The notes beneath the pieces were generated by a model. The model was not told the DNA's origin. It made no database searches and was given only the letters and a program-made list of their open reading frames with translations. A program made the position numbers and the translations under genes. This document shows positions 5,502-12,477 of a stretch of DNA of 12,477 nucleotides, piece after piece. The DNA is taken from NCBI GenBank assembly GCA_012035435.1, contig JAAUPH010000040.1, forward strand, positions 1 to 12,477. Reading direction: 5' to 3'. Within the stretch, counting starts at the first letter, position 1. Every line of letters starts with the position of its first letter. The stretch comes from Sphingopyxis sp. (lineage in GTDB: Bacteria > Pseudomonadota > Alphaproteobacteria > Sphingomonadales > Sphingomonadaceae).

Positions 5502-7898
5502 TTGAACCAGACCTACCCCCTGTTGCCGTTGCGCGATATTGTTGTGTTTCCGCAGATGATTGTGCCGCTGTTCGTCGGCCGCGACCGTTCGGTTGCCGCG
5601 CTTGAGGCGGCGATGGAAGCGGACAAAGAGATTTTCCTCGTCGCTCAGCTCGATCCGGGCGAAGACGACCCCGCGCGCGATGATTTGTACGACATGGGCG
5701 TCATCGCTTCGGTTTTGCAATTGCTGAAACTGCCCGACGGCACTGTGCGCGTGCTCGTGGAGGGCAAACGCCGTGCCAAGCTCGAAGCGTTGAACGACGA
5801 AAGCAAAGCGGTTTTTGCCGCAGTCAGCCTGATCGAAGATGTCGCTGACGAAAGCAACGAGACCGGCGCGCTGATGCGCTCGGTGCTGGACCAGTTTGAA
5901 AATTACGCCAAGCTCAACAAGAAAATGCCGTCGGAAACTGCGGTGCAATTGTCGCAGATCGATGATGCTTCGCGGCTGGCTGATGCCGTGGCGGGAAATT
6001 TGAATATCAAAGTGGCTGACAAACAGGCGTTGCTGGTTGAGCCTGCGCCGTCAAAGCGGCTCGAGATGGTGTTCGCCTTCATGGAGGGCGAGCTGGGTGT
6101 GTTGCAGGTTGAAAAGAAGATCCGCGGCCGCGTGAAACGCCAGATGGAGAAGAGCCAGCGCGAATATTATTTGAACGAGCAGCTAAAAGCCATCCAGCGC
6201 GAATTGGGCAATGATGGCGGCGAGGGCGGCGATGACCTGGGCGAGCTTCAGGAAAAAATCGACGCGCTGAAATTGTCGAAGGAAGCCAAGACGAAGGCGC
6301 TGGCCGAGCTGAAAAAGCTCCGCGCGATGGCGCCGATGTCGGCTGAGGCGACCGTCGTGCGCAATTATCTCGACACGTTGCTGGGCCTGCCTTGGGGCAA
6401 GAAAACCAAGCTGAAGAAGGATATTGCGGCGGCGCAAGCGGTGCTCGACGCCGATCATTATGCGCTGGACAAGGTCAAAGACCGCATCATCGAATATCTG
6501 GCGGTGCAGGCGCGGACCAACAAACTCAAGGGGCCGATCCTGTGCCTCGTCGGTCCGCCGGGCGTAGGTAAGACGTCGCTGGGGCGCAGCATTGCCAAAG
6601 CCACCGGGCGCGAGTTCATTCGACAGTCGCTGGGCGGTGTGCGCGATGAGGCCGAAATTCGCGGGCATCGCCGCACCTATATCGGCTCGCTGCCGGGCAA
6701 GATTGCGACCAACCTGAAAAAGGCCGGCGCGATGAACCCGTTGTTCTTGCTGGACGAGATCGACAAGCTGGGCCAGGATTTCCGCGGCGATCCCGCATCA
6801 GCGCTGCTCGAAGTGCTGGATCCGGAGCAGAATAGCAAATTCCAAGACCATTATCTGGAAGTCGACATCGACCTGTCGGACGTGATGTTCGTGACCACCG
6901 CCAATAGCCTAAATCTGCCGCAGCCGCTGCTCGACCGCATGGAGATCATCCGGCTGGAAGGCTATACCGAGGATGAAAAGGTCGAGATTGCGCAGCGCCA
7001 TTTGATCGCGAAGCAGATTGAGGCGCACGGGTTGAAAACGGGCGAGTTCGAGCTGACCGAAGACGGGCTGCGTGACCTGATCCGTCATTATACGCGCGAG
7101 GCTGGCGTGCGCACGCTGGAGCGTGAAATTGCGCGGCTGGCGCGCAAGGCGCTCCGCCGGATATTGGAGGGCAAGGCCAATAGTGTCACTGTGTCTGCAG
7201 ATAATTTGGCCGAGTTTGCGGGCGTTCAGAAGTTCCGCCACGGTGTCGGTGACAAGGAAGATCAGATCGGCGCGGTGACTGGCCTCGCCTGGACGGAGGT
7301 GGGCGGCGAACTGCTGACCATTGAGGCCGTTACTGCCACGGGCAAAGGGCAAGTGCGGACCACCGGCAAGCTTGGTGAAGTCATGACCGAATCGGTGCAG
7401 GCCGCGCTGTCCTTCATCAAGGCGCGCGCACCCAGCTATGGTATCCGTCCCAGCCTTTTTTCGCGCAAGGATATCCATATCCATTTGCCTGAGGGCGCGG
7501 TCCCCAAGGATGGGCCGTCGGCTGGTATTGGTATGGTCACGGCTATGGTGTCTACACTAACCGGCGTTGCGGTGCGCAAGGATGTCGCCATGACGGGCGA
7601 AGTCACGCTGCGCGGCCGTGTACTGGCCATTGGGGGTCTTAAGGAAAAGCTGCTTGCGGCGCTACGCGGCGGGATCACGACGGTGCTTATCCCACAGGAA
7701 AATGAGAAGGATTTGGCTGAAATCCCGGCAAATATCCGGGAAGGCCTGAAAATCATTCCGGTGGCGCACGTTGATGAAGTATTGGCGCTTGCGCTGGTTC
7801 AGCCCCTAGACGCGATCGAATGGACCGAGGCCGATGAACTGGCGGTGGCCCCAATCGCTCAGGCCACAGGAGACGGCGACGCATCGATACGTCACTAG
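5502..7898 (+). CDS. lon: ATP-dependent protease Lon (La), LonA type
   Basis: Lon is a cytosolic AAA+ serine protease that unfolds and degrades damaged and regulatory proteins. The 798 residues show the complete LonA layout: LON substrate-binding domain (about 1-200, beginning PLLPLRDIVVFP), a helical and coiled segment (200-310, KRQMEKSQREYYLNEQLKAI), Walker A GPPGVGKT at 351-358, Walker B LFLLDEID, the sensor region, and the C-terminal protease domain with catalytic Ser673 in DGPSAGIG and Lys716 in GGLKEKL. The Ser-Lys spacing of 43 matches E. coli Lon (679/722). The length is normal (E. coli 784). The start is TTG with an AAGGAG site. It stands alone downstream of ybaB, with hupB 175 bases further on, the widespread lon-hupB order. 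Nothing suggests loss of function. Confidence 0.98.
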   Translation: MNQTYPLLPLRDIVVFPQMIVPLFVGRDRSVAALEAAMEADKEIFLVAQLDPGEDDPARDDLYDMGVIASVLQLLKLPDGTVRVLVEGKRRAKLEALNDESKAVFAAVSLIEDVADESNETGALMRSVLDQFENYAKLNKKMPSETAVQLSQIDDASRLADAVAGNLNIKVADKQALLVEPAPSKRLEMVFAFMEGELGVLQVEKKIRGRVKRQMEKSQREYYLNEQLKAIQRELGNDGGEGGDDLGELQEKIDALKLSKEAKTKALAELKKLRAMAPMSAEATVVRNYLDTLLGLPWGKKTKLKKDIAAAQAVLDADHYALDKVKDRIIEYLAVQARTNKLKGPILCLVGPPGVGKTSLGRSIAKATGREFIRQSLGGVRDEAEIRGHRRTYIGSLPGKIATNLKKAGAMNPLFLLDEIDKLGQDFRGDPASALLEVLDPEQNSKFQDHYLEVDIDLSDVMFVTTANSLNLPQPLLDRMEIIRLEGYTEDEKVEIAQRHLIAKQIEAHGLKTGEFELTEDGLRDLIRHYTREAGVRTLEREIARLARKALRRILEGKANSVTVSADNLAEFAGVQKFRHGVGDKEDQIGAVTGLAWTEVGGELLTIEAVTATGKGQVRTTGKLGEVMTESVQAALSFIKARAPSYGIRPSLFSRKDIHIHLPEGAVPKDGPSAGIGMVTAMVSTLTGVAVRKDVAMTGEVTLRGRVLAIGGLKEKLLAALRGGITTVLIPQENEKDLAEIPANIREGLKIIPVAHVDEVLALALVQPLDAIEWTEADELAVAPIAQATGDGDASIRH

Positions 7899-7982
7899 GG
7901 TCCGCACCCTAAACGATTGCAATTGCTGCAATGCAGCACGAAAAATAGTGGCATTTATGCGACGAATTGGCGATTTTTTGCT

Positions 7983-8011
7983 TTGACAAAGGCCAGCGAA
8001 AGGCCGTTAGT
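7983..8011 (+). promoter_or_regulatory. Putative hupB promoter
   Basis: A perfect TTGACA at 7983-7988 is followed after 17 bases by GTTAGT at 8006-8011, a poor -10 box. Transcription would begin near 8018, giving a leader of about 55 bases that contains the hairpin at 8028-8052. The 84 bases between the lon stop and this box hold an AT-rich stretch and a short inverted repeat (ATTGCA/TGCAAT, 7916-7932) with no T-run after it. Confidence 0.5.
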
Positions 8012-8027
8012 GCGCGCCCATGACCAA

Positions 8028-8052
8028 AGTGTCATGAATCAGATTCAACACT
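8028..8052 (+). promoter_or_regulatory. Hairpin in the hupB leader just upstream of the ribosome binding site
   Basis: AGTGT (8028-8032) pairs with ACACT (8048-8052) and TGAAT (8035-8039) with ATTCA (8043-8047), leaving a CA bulge (8033-8034) and a CAG loop. The ribosome binding site AAGGGGG (8057-8063) begins 5 bases after it and lies 10 bases before the ATG. It could be an RNA leader structure or, as a dyad, a protein operator. Confidence 0.45.
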
Positions 8053-8073
8053 AAATAAGGGGGTTCCCAAGGC

Positions 8074-8346
8074 ATGAACAAGCAAGACCTGATCGCCAAT
8101 GTCGCTGACGCAAGCGGCCTGTCGAAGAGCGACGCCAGCAAAGCCGTGGAAGGCGTTTTCGACGCGATCACGGGTGCGCTGAAGAAGGGCGGCGAAGTCC
8201 GTCTCGTTGGCTTCGGCACTTTTTCGGTCAGCAAGCGCAAGGCGTCGACGGGCCGCAACCCGCGCACCGGCGAAACCATGACTATCCCTGCTTCGACCCA
8301 GCCCAAATTCAAGGCCGGCAAGGCACTTAAGGATGCGGTCAACTAA
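8074..8346 (+). CDS. hupB: HU family DNA-binding protein (HU-beta type)
   Basis: HU is a small abundant dimeric nucleoid protein that bends DNA with little sequence preference. The 90 residues match the family exactly in length: MNKQDLIANVADASGLSKSDA helices, the GEVRLVGFGTFSV strand, and the arm GRNPRTGE with Arg61-Asn62-Pro63, Pro63 being the residue that intercalates DNA; the end FKAGKALKDAVN is also canonical. It sits downstream of lon and has its own promoter-like sequence, a leader hairpin and a strong terminator, consistent with high, separately controlled expression. Confidence 0.97.
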   Translation: MNKQDLIANVADASGLSKSDASKAVEGVFDAITGALKKGGEVRLVGFGTFSVSKRKASTGRNPRTGETMTIPASTQPKFKAGKALKDAVN

Positions 8347-8378
8347 GTTTGACCATATGGCTTTAGACTAAAGATATC

Positions 8379-8418
8379 GGGGGTCGCAGTCATCATGCTG
8401 CGGCCCTCATTTCTTTTT
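8379..8418 (+). terminator. Intrinsic terminator after hupB
   Basis: GGGTCGCAG (8381-8389) pairs along its whole length with CTGCGGCCC (8398-8406), one G-U, around an 8-base loop; two more pairs extend the base of the stem. TTTCTTTTT (8410-8418) follows. It is a classic rho-independent terminator on the + strand. Confidence 0.88.
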
Positions 8419-8452
8419 GGCATAGGCTGCACGCGGTTTGATCAACTTGGCG

Positions 8453-8479
8453 TTGCAATTGCTAAGCCTTGCCCCTAAT
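8453..8479 (+). promoter_or_regulatory. Possible promoter of the tRNA-Val gene
   Basis: TTGCAA (8453-8458) and CCTAAT (8474-8479) are 15 bases apart, shorter than ideal, and lie 30 bases before the tRNA. Position is suitable but the boxes are weak. Confidence 0.3.
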
Positions 8480-8509
8480 GCGCCCGCCAGCGGTCCGGCG
8501 GATCGCTAT

Positions 8510-8584
8510 GGGTGCGTAGCTCAGCGGTAGAGCACTCCCTTCACACGGGAGGGGTCACAGGTTCAATCCCTGTCGCGCCCACCA
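8510..8584 (+). tRNA. tRNA-Val, anticodon CAC
   Basis: A full cloverleaf can be drawn. Acceptor stem GGGTGCG (8510-8516) pairs with CGCGCCC (8574-8580), one G-U. The D arm contains AGCTCAGCGGTAGAGC. Anticodon stem CTCCC (8535-8539) pairs with GGGAG (8547-8551) around TTCACAC, placing anticodon CAC at 8542-8544, which reads the valine codon GTG. The T arm ACAGGTTCAATCCCTGT is standard. Discriminator A8581 is followed by an encoded CCA at 8582-8584. Single tRNA, same strand as its neighbours. No integrase or partial duplicate of its 3' end is visible in the window. Confidence 0.96.
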
Positions 8585-8678
8585 TCTTGGCACGCCTTTA
8601 CGGACAGTCGATGATTGCACCAGGCCTGACGCGTTGCTGCAAGCCCTATTCATGGGCCATTCAACGCGCTCCCGGCAA

Positions 8679-8999
8679 ATGTGGCGCATGATCCTTCGCT
8701 TCCTCTCGCTGTTGATGCTCGCGTTCTGCGCCAGCCTGCTGGTCCCGGCCACTGCCGTGCGGGCCGACGACGAGGCCGCCTCTGCGCGCGCTGCAAAAGA
8801 GCAGGGCCAGGTGCTGCCGCTCGGGCGACTGGTGGCGATGGTGCAGGCGCGGGCTCCCTATCGCGATATGACCTATCTTGGCGGGCCGCAGTTCGATGCG
8901 CGGACCATGCGCTATGGCCTGAAGTTTCTTGATCGCAACAAGGTGATCGTGGTCATCGTCGATGCGCGTACCGGTCGGGTTGTCGGGCAGCAGCCCTGA
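8679..8999 (+). CDS. Small exported PepSY-like protein
   Basis: The protein starts with a strong signal sequence (MILRFLSLLMLAFCASLLVPATAVRA, cut before DDE), so it is periplasmic or membrane-tethered. The mature part of about 75 residues reads LPLGRLVAMVQARAPYRDM, then a Tyr/Lys-rich strand, then VIVVIVDARTGRVVGQQP; the helix-strand-strand pattern ending in VDARTGRVVG is characteristic of PepSY domains, which in known cases inhibit proteases or act as small sensors. Possible starts in the same frame are TTG 8634 and ATG 8652, 8679 and 8688; the last two give clean signal peptides and none has a clear ribosome binding site, so I chose 8679. It lies 106 bases upstream of the response regulator on the same strand, a common setting for PepSY proteins beside PhoPQ-like systems, where they may modulate or report to the sensor. 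Family call from pattern only. Confidence 0.72.
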   Translation: MWRMILRFLSLLMLAFCASLLVPATAVRADDEAASARAAKEQGQVLPLGRLVAMVQARAPYRDMTYLGGPQFDARTMRYGLKFLDRNKVIVVIVDARTGRVVGQQP

Positions 9000-9105
9000 A
9001 ACTTGTGCTCGAACAGCTTGTTCATCAAGGTGCTTTTGCCGCGCGCGCGCTGATGCTAACCATCCCAACCCACAGAAACGCCGTCCCGGCCAATAAGGTG
9101 AAGCC

Positions 9106-9771
9106 ATGCGCATTTTGATTGTCGAAGACGAACCCACCCTGGGCCCGCAGCTTAAAAACTCGCTGGAACAGGCCGGCTATGCCGTTGATCTGGCAACCGA
9201 TGGCGAGGACGGGCATTTTCTGGGTTCGACCGAAAATTATGATGCTGCTATTCTTGATCTTGGCCTGCCCGAAGTTGATGGGCTGACCGTGCTCGACCGT
9301 TGGCGGCGTGAAAAGCGCAATTTTCCGGTGCTGGTACTCACCGCGCGCGATAGCTGGTCCGACAAGGTCGCTGGGCTCGATGCAGGCGCCGATGATTATC
9401 TCGCCAAGCCGTTTCAATCCGAAGAACTGATTGCGCGGTTGCGGGCGCTCATCCGCCGCGCGTCGGGCAATGCGTCGAGCGAGCTGATTGCGGGCGATGT
9501 CCGGCTTGATACGCGATCAGGCCGGGTGACGCTGGCAGGCCAATCGGTCAAGTTGACGGCGCAGGAATATAAGCTCTTGTCCTATCTGCTCCACCACAAG
9601 GGCAAGGTCGTCTCGCGCACCGAGTTGATCGAACATATCTATGATCAGGATTTCGACCGCGATTCGAACACAATCGAAGTGTTTGTGACCCGGATTCGGA
9701 AGAAACTGGGTGCGGATATCATCACCACGATCCGTGGTTTGGGGTATCAGCTCGACGATCCGCAGGGCTGA
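9106..9771 (+). CDS. OmpR/PhoP-family response regulator
   Basis: This cytosolic transcription factor is phosphorylated by a sensor kinase. The receiver domain (1-118) has the acidic pair E7-D8, phospho-acceptor Asp51 in AILDLGLP, Thr79 in VLVLTARD and Lys101 in DYLAKPF. A short linker leads to a winged-helix DNA-binding domain (126-218), with LTAQEYKLLSYLLHHKGKVVSRTELIEHIYD, the recognition-helix text SNTIEVFVTRIRKKLG and the wing TIRGLGYQL. The HALKTPL-type kinase next to it and the sequence style point to the PhoP branch. AAGGTG (9095-9100) is the ribosome binding site. The stop TGA shares its last base with the kinase ATG (TGATG), so the two are translationally coupled. Target genes and signal are unknown; the PepSY gene upstream is a likely member of the set. 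Confidence 0.95.
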   Translation: MRILIVEDEPTLGPQLKNSLEQAGYAVDLATDGEDGHFLGSTENYDAAILDLGLPEVDGLTVLDRWRREKRNFPVLVLTARDSWSDKVAGLDAGADDYLAKPFQSEELIARLRALIRRASGNASSELIAGDVRLDTRSGRVTLAGQSVKLTAQEYKLLSYLLHHKGKVVSRTELIEHIYDQDFDRDSNTIEVFVTRIRKKLGADIITTIRGLGYQLDDPQG

Positions 9772-11152
9772 TGCCCAACGCCGGGCCCACCGACATCGGC
9801 GGTTCAGCGCTAGTTTCCCGCCAGACGACCGGTTCGCTGAGCCGCCGCATGATCGGTATTGCGGCGTTGTGGATCAGCGTGCTGTTACTCGGCGGCGGCT
9901 TTGCGCTTGACCGGGTGCTTACTGGCGCGATCACGCGCAATTTCGACAGCGGGCTGGAATATGTGTTGCTGGCGATGATTCGCTCGGCAGAAATTGGTCC
10001 CGAGGGGGAAGTGCGGATGATCCAGCCGCTGGGAGACCAGCGTTTCATGGAACCCTATAGCGGCCTTTACTGGCAGATCAGCGGCAAGGGCAAAGAACCT
10101 TGGTTGTCGCGCTCGCTGTGGGACCGGCAACTCGTTTCGCCCGAAATCATCGCGATGATGACCTGCATAAGTACGACAGCAGTCAGTTTGTCGGAGAAGA
10201 GCTGCGCATCTTGGAACGGAATGTCCAGCTGCCAGGAAGTGAGACCAACTGGCGGTTCCAAGTGGCGCAGTCCCGCGCGGTGCTTGACGAACAAATTCGA
10301 GCAGTTCGTCAGACGCTGTATCCGGCACTTGGGGCGTTGGGATTGGGTCTGATTGCACTTGCGGCGCTGCAAACTATTTATGGCCTGTGGCCGCTGCGCC
10401 ACTTGAGCGCCGCAATCGCAACGCTGCGCCGGGGAGAGGCTGCACGGCTTGCGCAGCCAATGCCTAACGAAGTGCAGCCGGTGGTCGACGAATTGAACGC
10501 GCTGTTGGCGCACAGCGAGAAGCAGGCCGAAGAAGCGCGCACCCATGCGGGCAATCTGGCGCATGCGCTAAAAACCCCGCTTGCGGTGCTAGTGTCGAGT
10601 GCGGCCTCGTCAGCGCCCGATCTGGCCGACACAGTGAAGCGTGAGGCAGCAACGATGCGGCGGCAGGTCGATCATCATCTGGCGCGCGCTCGTGTCGTCG
10701 GGCGGCGCGGCTCGGCGCAGGCGCGGTGCAAGGTGTGGGACAGTGTGGACAGCGTCGAACGCGCGATCGGGCGACTGTATCCAGACTTGCGCATTGATGC
10801 CGACGGCGACCGCGAACTGATGGCGCGGGTTGAGCGGCAGGACCTGGACGAGCTGGTCGGCAATCTTTTGGAAAATGCCGCCAAATATGGCGGAGGCAGC
10901 GTTTTTGTGACGGTAGCACGCGCCGACGGCATGGCCGAAATCGCGGTCGAGGATGACGGTCCCGGAATCGACCCGGCCGACCGCTTGCGCATCTTCGACC
11001 GTGGTGTGCGGCTCGACAGCGGAAAACCCGGGACGGGGCTCGGTCTGGCCATTGTCCGCGATGTCGCGGAGCTTTATGGCGGTACTATCATGCTTGAGGA
11101 CAGCGAGGATATGGGCGGACTGCTGGTGCGGTTGCGGCTGCCCGCGGGGTAG
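9771..11152 (+). pseudogene. PhoQ-type sensor histidine kinase interrupted by a one-base frameshift
   Basis: The inner-membrane partner of the preceding regulator. Frame 3 (9771 to about 10155) gives a cytoplasmic start, TM1 at residues 28-48 and a periplasmic sensor segment (LEYVLLAMIRSAEIG ... YSGLYWQISG ... RSLWDRQL). Frame 2 (from about 10157) continues the same domain with LHKYDSSQFVGEELRILER and WRFQVAQSRA, then TM2 (PALGALGLGLIALAALQ), a HAMP-like linker, the H-box NLAHALKTPLAVL with the phospho-accepting His at 10562-10564, the N box NLLENAAKYG, G1 VEDDGPGID, the F box IFDRGV and G2 GTGLGLAIV. Inserting one base near 10150-10160 (in ATGATG-ACCTGCAT) rejoins the frames as IIAMM-X-LHKYDSSQF and yields about 460 residues, normal for the family. 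All catalytic boxes are intact, so the break is recent or a read error. It overlaps the regulator stop by one base and is convergent with the chorismate mutase, 2 bases apart. Confidence 0.88.
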
Positions 11153-11154
11153 CG

Positions 11155-11436
11155 CTATTTTTCGCGCAACTGTTCGTGGTGGCGGATCACCTCGTCGATG
11201 ACGAAACGCAGGAATTTCTCGGAAAATTCCGGATCCAAATTGGCGTCGCGCGCGAGCGCGCGGAGCCGTTCGATCTGTTGGTCCTCGCGCCCGGGATCAG
11301 CGGGGGGCAAAGCGAGGCGGGCCTTGAGCTCGCCCACCGCTTGGGTGATTTTGAAGCGCTCGGCCAGCATGAAGACAAGCGCGGCGTCGATATTGTCGAT
11401 GCTCTGGCGATAGCGTGCCAGCTGGTCGTCACTCAT
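11155..11436 (-). CDS. Chorismate mutase, monofunctional AroQ type
   Basis: It converts chorismate to prephenate, the branch point to phenylalanine and tyrosine, in the cytosol. The 93 residues form the all-helical AroQ fold. Relative to E. coli chorismate mutase the active-site residues appear one position earlier: Arg10, Arg27, Lys38, Asp47, Arg50 and Glu51; the position of E. coli Gln88 is His87, in DEVIRHH. No dehydratase or dehydrogenase domain is fused, so this is the stand-alone enzyme. The start at 11436 is supported by GGGAG 7 bases upstream and by homology beginning at MSDDQLARYRQSID; the frame is open further upstream, to 11529, but that stretch is not family-like. It is convergent with the sensor kinase and divergent from the prenyl synthase, with a 104-base gap on that side. 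Confidence 0.9.
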   Translation of the reverse strand: MSDDQLARYRQSIDNIDAALVFMLAERFKITQAVGELKARLALPPADPGREDQQIERLRALARDANLDPEFSEKFLRFVIDEVIRHHEQLREK

Positions 11437-11443
11437 CCCGATG

Positions 11444-11448
11444 CTCCC
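11444..11448 (-). promoter_or_regulatory. Ribosome binding site that fixes the chorismate mutase start
   Basis: On the minus strand GGGAG lies 7 bases before the ATG at 11436. It argues against the longer open frame that begins 93 bases upstream. Confidence 0.6.
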
Positions 11449-11540
11449 GATATTCCGCTTGCTCAAATGCCTGCGCGGGATGGCGCGCGCAAGGTGAAAG
11501 TCATTGCAATACCGGCAGAGGACGGCCATTGGCCGAGATC

Positions 11541-12477
11541 ATGACCGCTGAAATCCACCGCTTGCACGCCGACCGTCCGCCCTCGCTGGAGCCAATGATG
11601 GCGATGGTTGCGGCCGACATGCATGATGTGAATGCAGTGATCCTTGACCGGATGCAATCCGAAGTGCCGTTGATCCCCGAACTTGCGGGCCATTTGATCG
11701 CGGGCGGGGGCAAACGGATGCGGCCGATGCTAACGCTGGCCTGTGCACAACTGCTGGATTATCCCGGTCGGCGGCACTGCAAATTGGCGGCGGCGGTGGA
11801 GTTTATTCACACCGCGACGCTGCTCCACGACGATGTCGTCGACGGATCGGACCTGCGGCGCGGCAAAAAAACTGCCAACCTCATTTGGGGTAATAGCGCC
11901 AGCGTGCTAGTGGGTGATTTCCTGTTCAGCCGCGCCTTTGAATTGATGGTCGAAGACGGCTCGCTCAAGGTGCTCAAAATCCTCTCGCGCGCCTCTGCCG
12001 TGATCGCGGAGGGCGAGGTTAATCAGCTGTCGGCGCAGCGCCGGGTTGAAACCAGCGAAGACCAGTATCTCGCGATCATCGGTGCCAAGACCGCTGAGCT
12101 TTTCGCTGCGGCCAGCAAAATCGCGGCTGTTGTTGCAGAGTCCGATGAAGCGACCGAGGCGGCGCTGGATGCTTATGGCCGCAACCTTGGTATCGCATTC
12201 CAGCTGGTGGACGATGCCATCGACTATGTCTCTGACGCGGCCACCATGGGCAAGGGCGTCGGCGATGATTTCCGCGACGGCAAGGTAACACTGCCCGTGA
12301 TACTGGCTCACGCGCGGGGCGATGCCGAGGAACGCGAATTTTGGCGACAGGCGATGATCGGGCATAAGGTGTCCGATGAAGATCTGGCGCATGCGACCCG
12401 GCTGCTCGCCAAACATGGCGCAATCGCCGACACGCTGGCCGCGCGCGCCACTATGGCCAGCGCGCGGTCGATGGCGC
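11541..12477 (+). CDS. ispB: All-trans polyprenyl diphosphate synthase (octa-/decaprenyl type), 3' end outside the window
   Basis: It adds isopentenyl diphosphate units to an allylic primer to make the C40-C50 side chain of ubiquinone. 312 codons are present with no stop; the family is about 335-340 residues, so some 25 are missing beyond the window. Motifs: GGGKRMRP at 55-62, first Asp-rich motif DDVVD at 97-101 followed by LRRGK, GDFLFSRAF near 125-133, the GAKTAELF helix at 181-188, and the second Asp-rich motif DDAID at 224-228 followed by GKGVGDDFRDGKVTLP. Residue 92, five before the first motif, is Ala, a small residue that in this family permits long products. The ATG at 11541 opens the usual MTAEIHRL start; no strong ribosome binding site is seen. 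A run of seven A at 11866-11872 keeps the frame. It is divergent from the chorismate mutase gene. Exact chain length cannot be told from sequence by eye. Confidence 0.93.
   Translation, partial: MTAEIHRLHADRPPSLEPMMAMVAADMHDVNAVILDRMQSEVPLIPELAGHLIAGGGKRMRPMLTLACAQLLDYPGRRHCKLAAAVEFIHTATLLHDDVVDGSDLRRGKKTANLIWGNSASVLVGDFLFSRAFELMVEDGSLKVLKILSRASAVIAEGEVNQLSAQRRVETSEDQYLAIIGAKTAELFAAASKIAAVVAESDEATEAALDAYGRNLGIAFQLVDDAIDYVSDAATMGKGVGDDFRDGKVTLPVILAHARGDAEEREFWRQAMIGHKVSDEDLAHATRLLAKHGAIADTLAARATMASARSMA

Noticed and set aside
7916..7937. Inverted repeat ATTGCA/TGCAAT and overlapping GCTGC/GCAGC after lon as a terminator
   Set aside because: The stems are short, mutually exclusive and not followed by a T-run on the + strand.
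8510..8584. tRNA-Val as an attachment site of an integrated element
   Set aside because: No integrase, no second copy of the tRNA 3' end and no change of composition downstream in the window.
9000..9105. PhoP-box-like repeat (TGTTCA ... GTGCTT) upstream of the response regulator
   Set aside because: The match to a direct repeat is too weak to separate from chance.
11176..11544. Open frame of 122 codons on the + strand opposite the chorismate mutase
   Set aside because: The minus strand encodes a recognisable AroQ protein with its active-site residues and a ribosome binding site; the + strand frame is its shadow.
11866..11872. Run of seven A in ispB as a frameshift
   Set aside because: The frame reads LRRGKKTAN through it, which matches the family, so the base count is right.

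Overview
The window looks like chromosomal housekeeping DNA from an alphaproteobacterium, most likely a member of the Sphingomonadales. This rests on protein character and gene order (lon-hupB, dnaX-ybaB with the SRP RNA upstream, a PepSY/PhoP-like/PhoQ-like set, an AroQ-type chorismate mutase divergent from a long-chain prenyl diphosphate synthase). The lineage is an inference from remembered family patterns, not a search. No phage, insertion sequence, CRISPR array or defence island is visible.

Left end (1-1482). The first 190 bases encode the N-terminal 61 residues of NuoK (complex I). All 61 codons end in G or C. At about 191-200 the reading continues abruptly into the interior of a NifS/IscS-type cysteine desulfurase with clearly mixed codon use. 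The desulfurase has lost its first ~60 residues and carries a one-base frameshift near 580. It is followed two bases later by an intact [2Fe-2S] ferredoxin. The nuoK/desulfurase join is most easily read as a chimeric join of DNA from two genomes; a real recombination is the alternative.

Middle (1480-8418). A convergent gene encodes a PilZ-domain protein with a C-terminal membrane anchor. Then come the SRP (4.5S-like) RNA gene with its own promoter, an unrecognised exported four-cysteine protein (TTG start), dnaX, and ybaB overlapping dnaX by ATGA. recR, the usual next gene, is absent; the ATP-dependent protease gene lon (TTG start) follows, then hupB (HU) with a strong intrinsic terminator.

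Right end (8453-12477). A tRNA-Val(CAC) gene precedes a small exported PepSY-like protein, an OmpR/PhoP-type response regulator and a PhoQ-type sensor kinase whose frame is broken by one missing base near 10150-10160. Convergent to the kinase is a monofunctional chorismate mutase, and divergent from that an all-trans polyprenyl diphosphate synthase (ubiquinone side chain) that runs off the end of the window.

How the parts fit: dnaX/ybaB, lon/hupB, ffs and the tRNA are core replication, nucleoid, proteolysis and translation functions. The desulfurase/ferredoxin pair would supply sulfur and electrons for Fe-S cluster assembly. The PepSY/regulator/kinase set is an envelope-sensing system. I did not find a convincing new multi-gene system. 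The most notable points are the chimeric left edge, the two single-base frameshifts in otherwise well-conserved genes, the orphan exported protein between ffs and dnaX, and a hairpin in the hupB leader.
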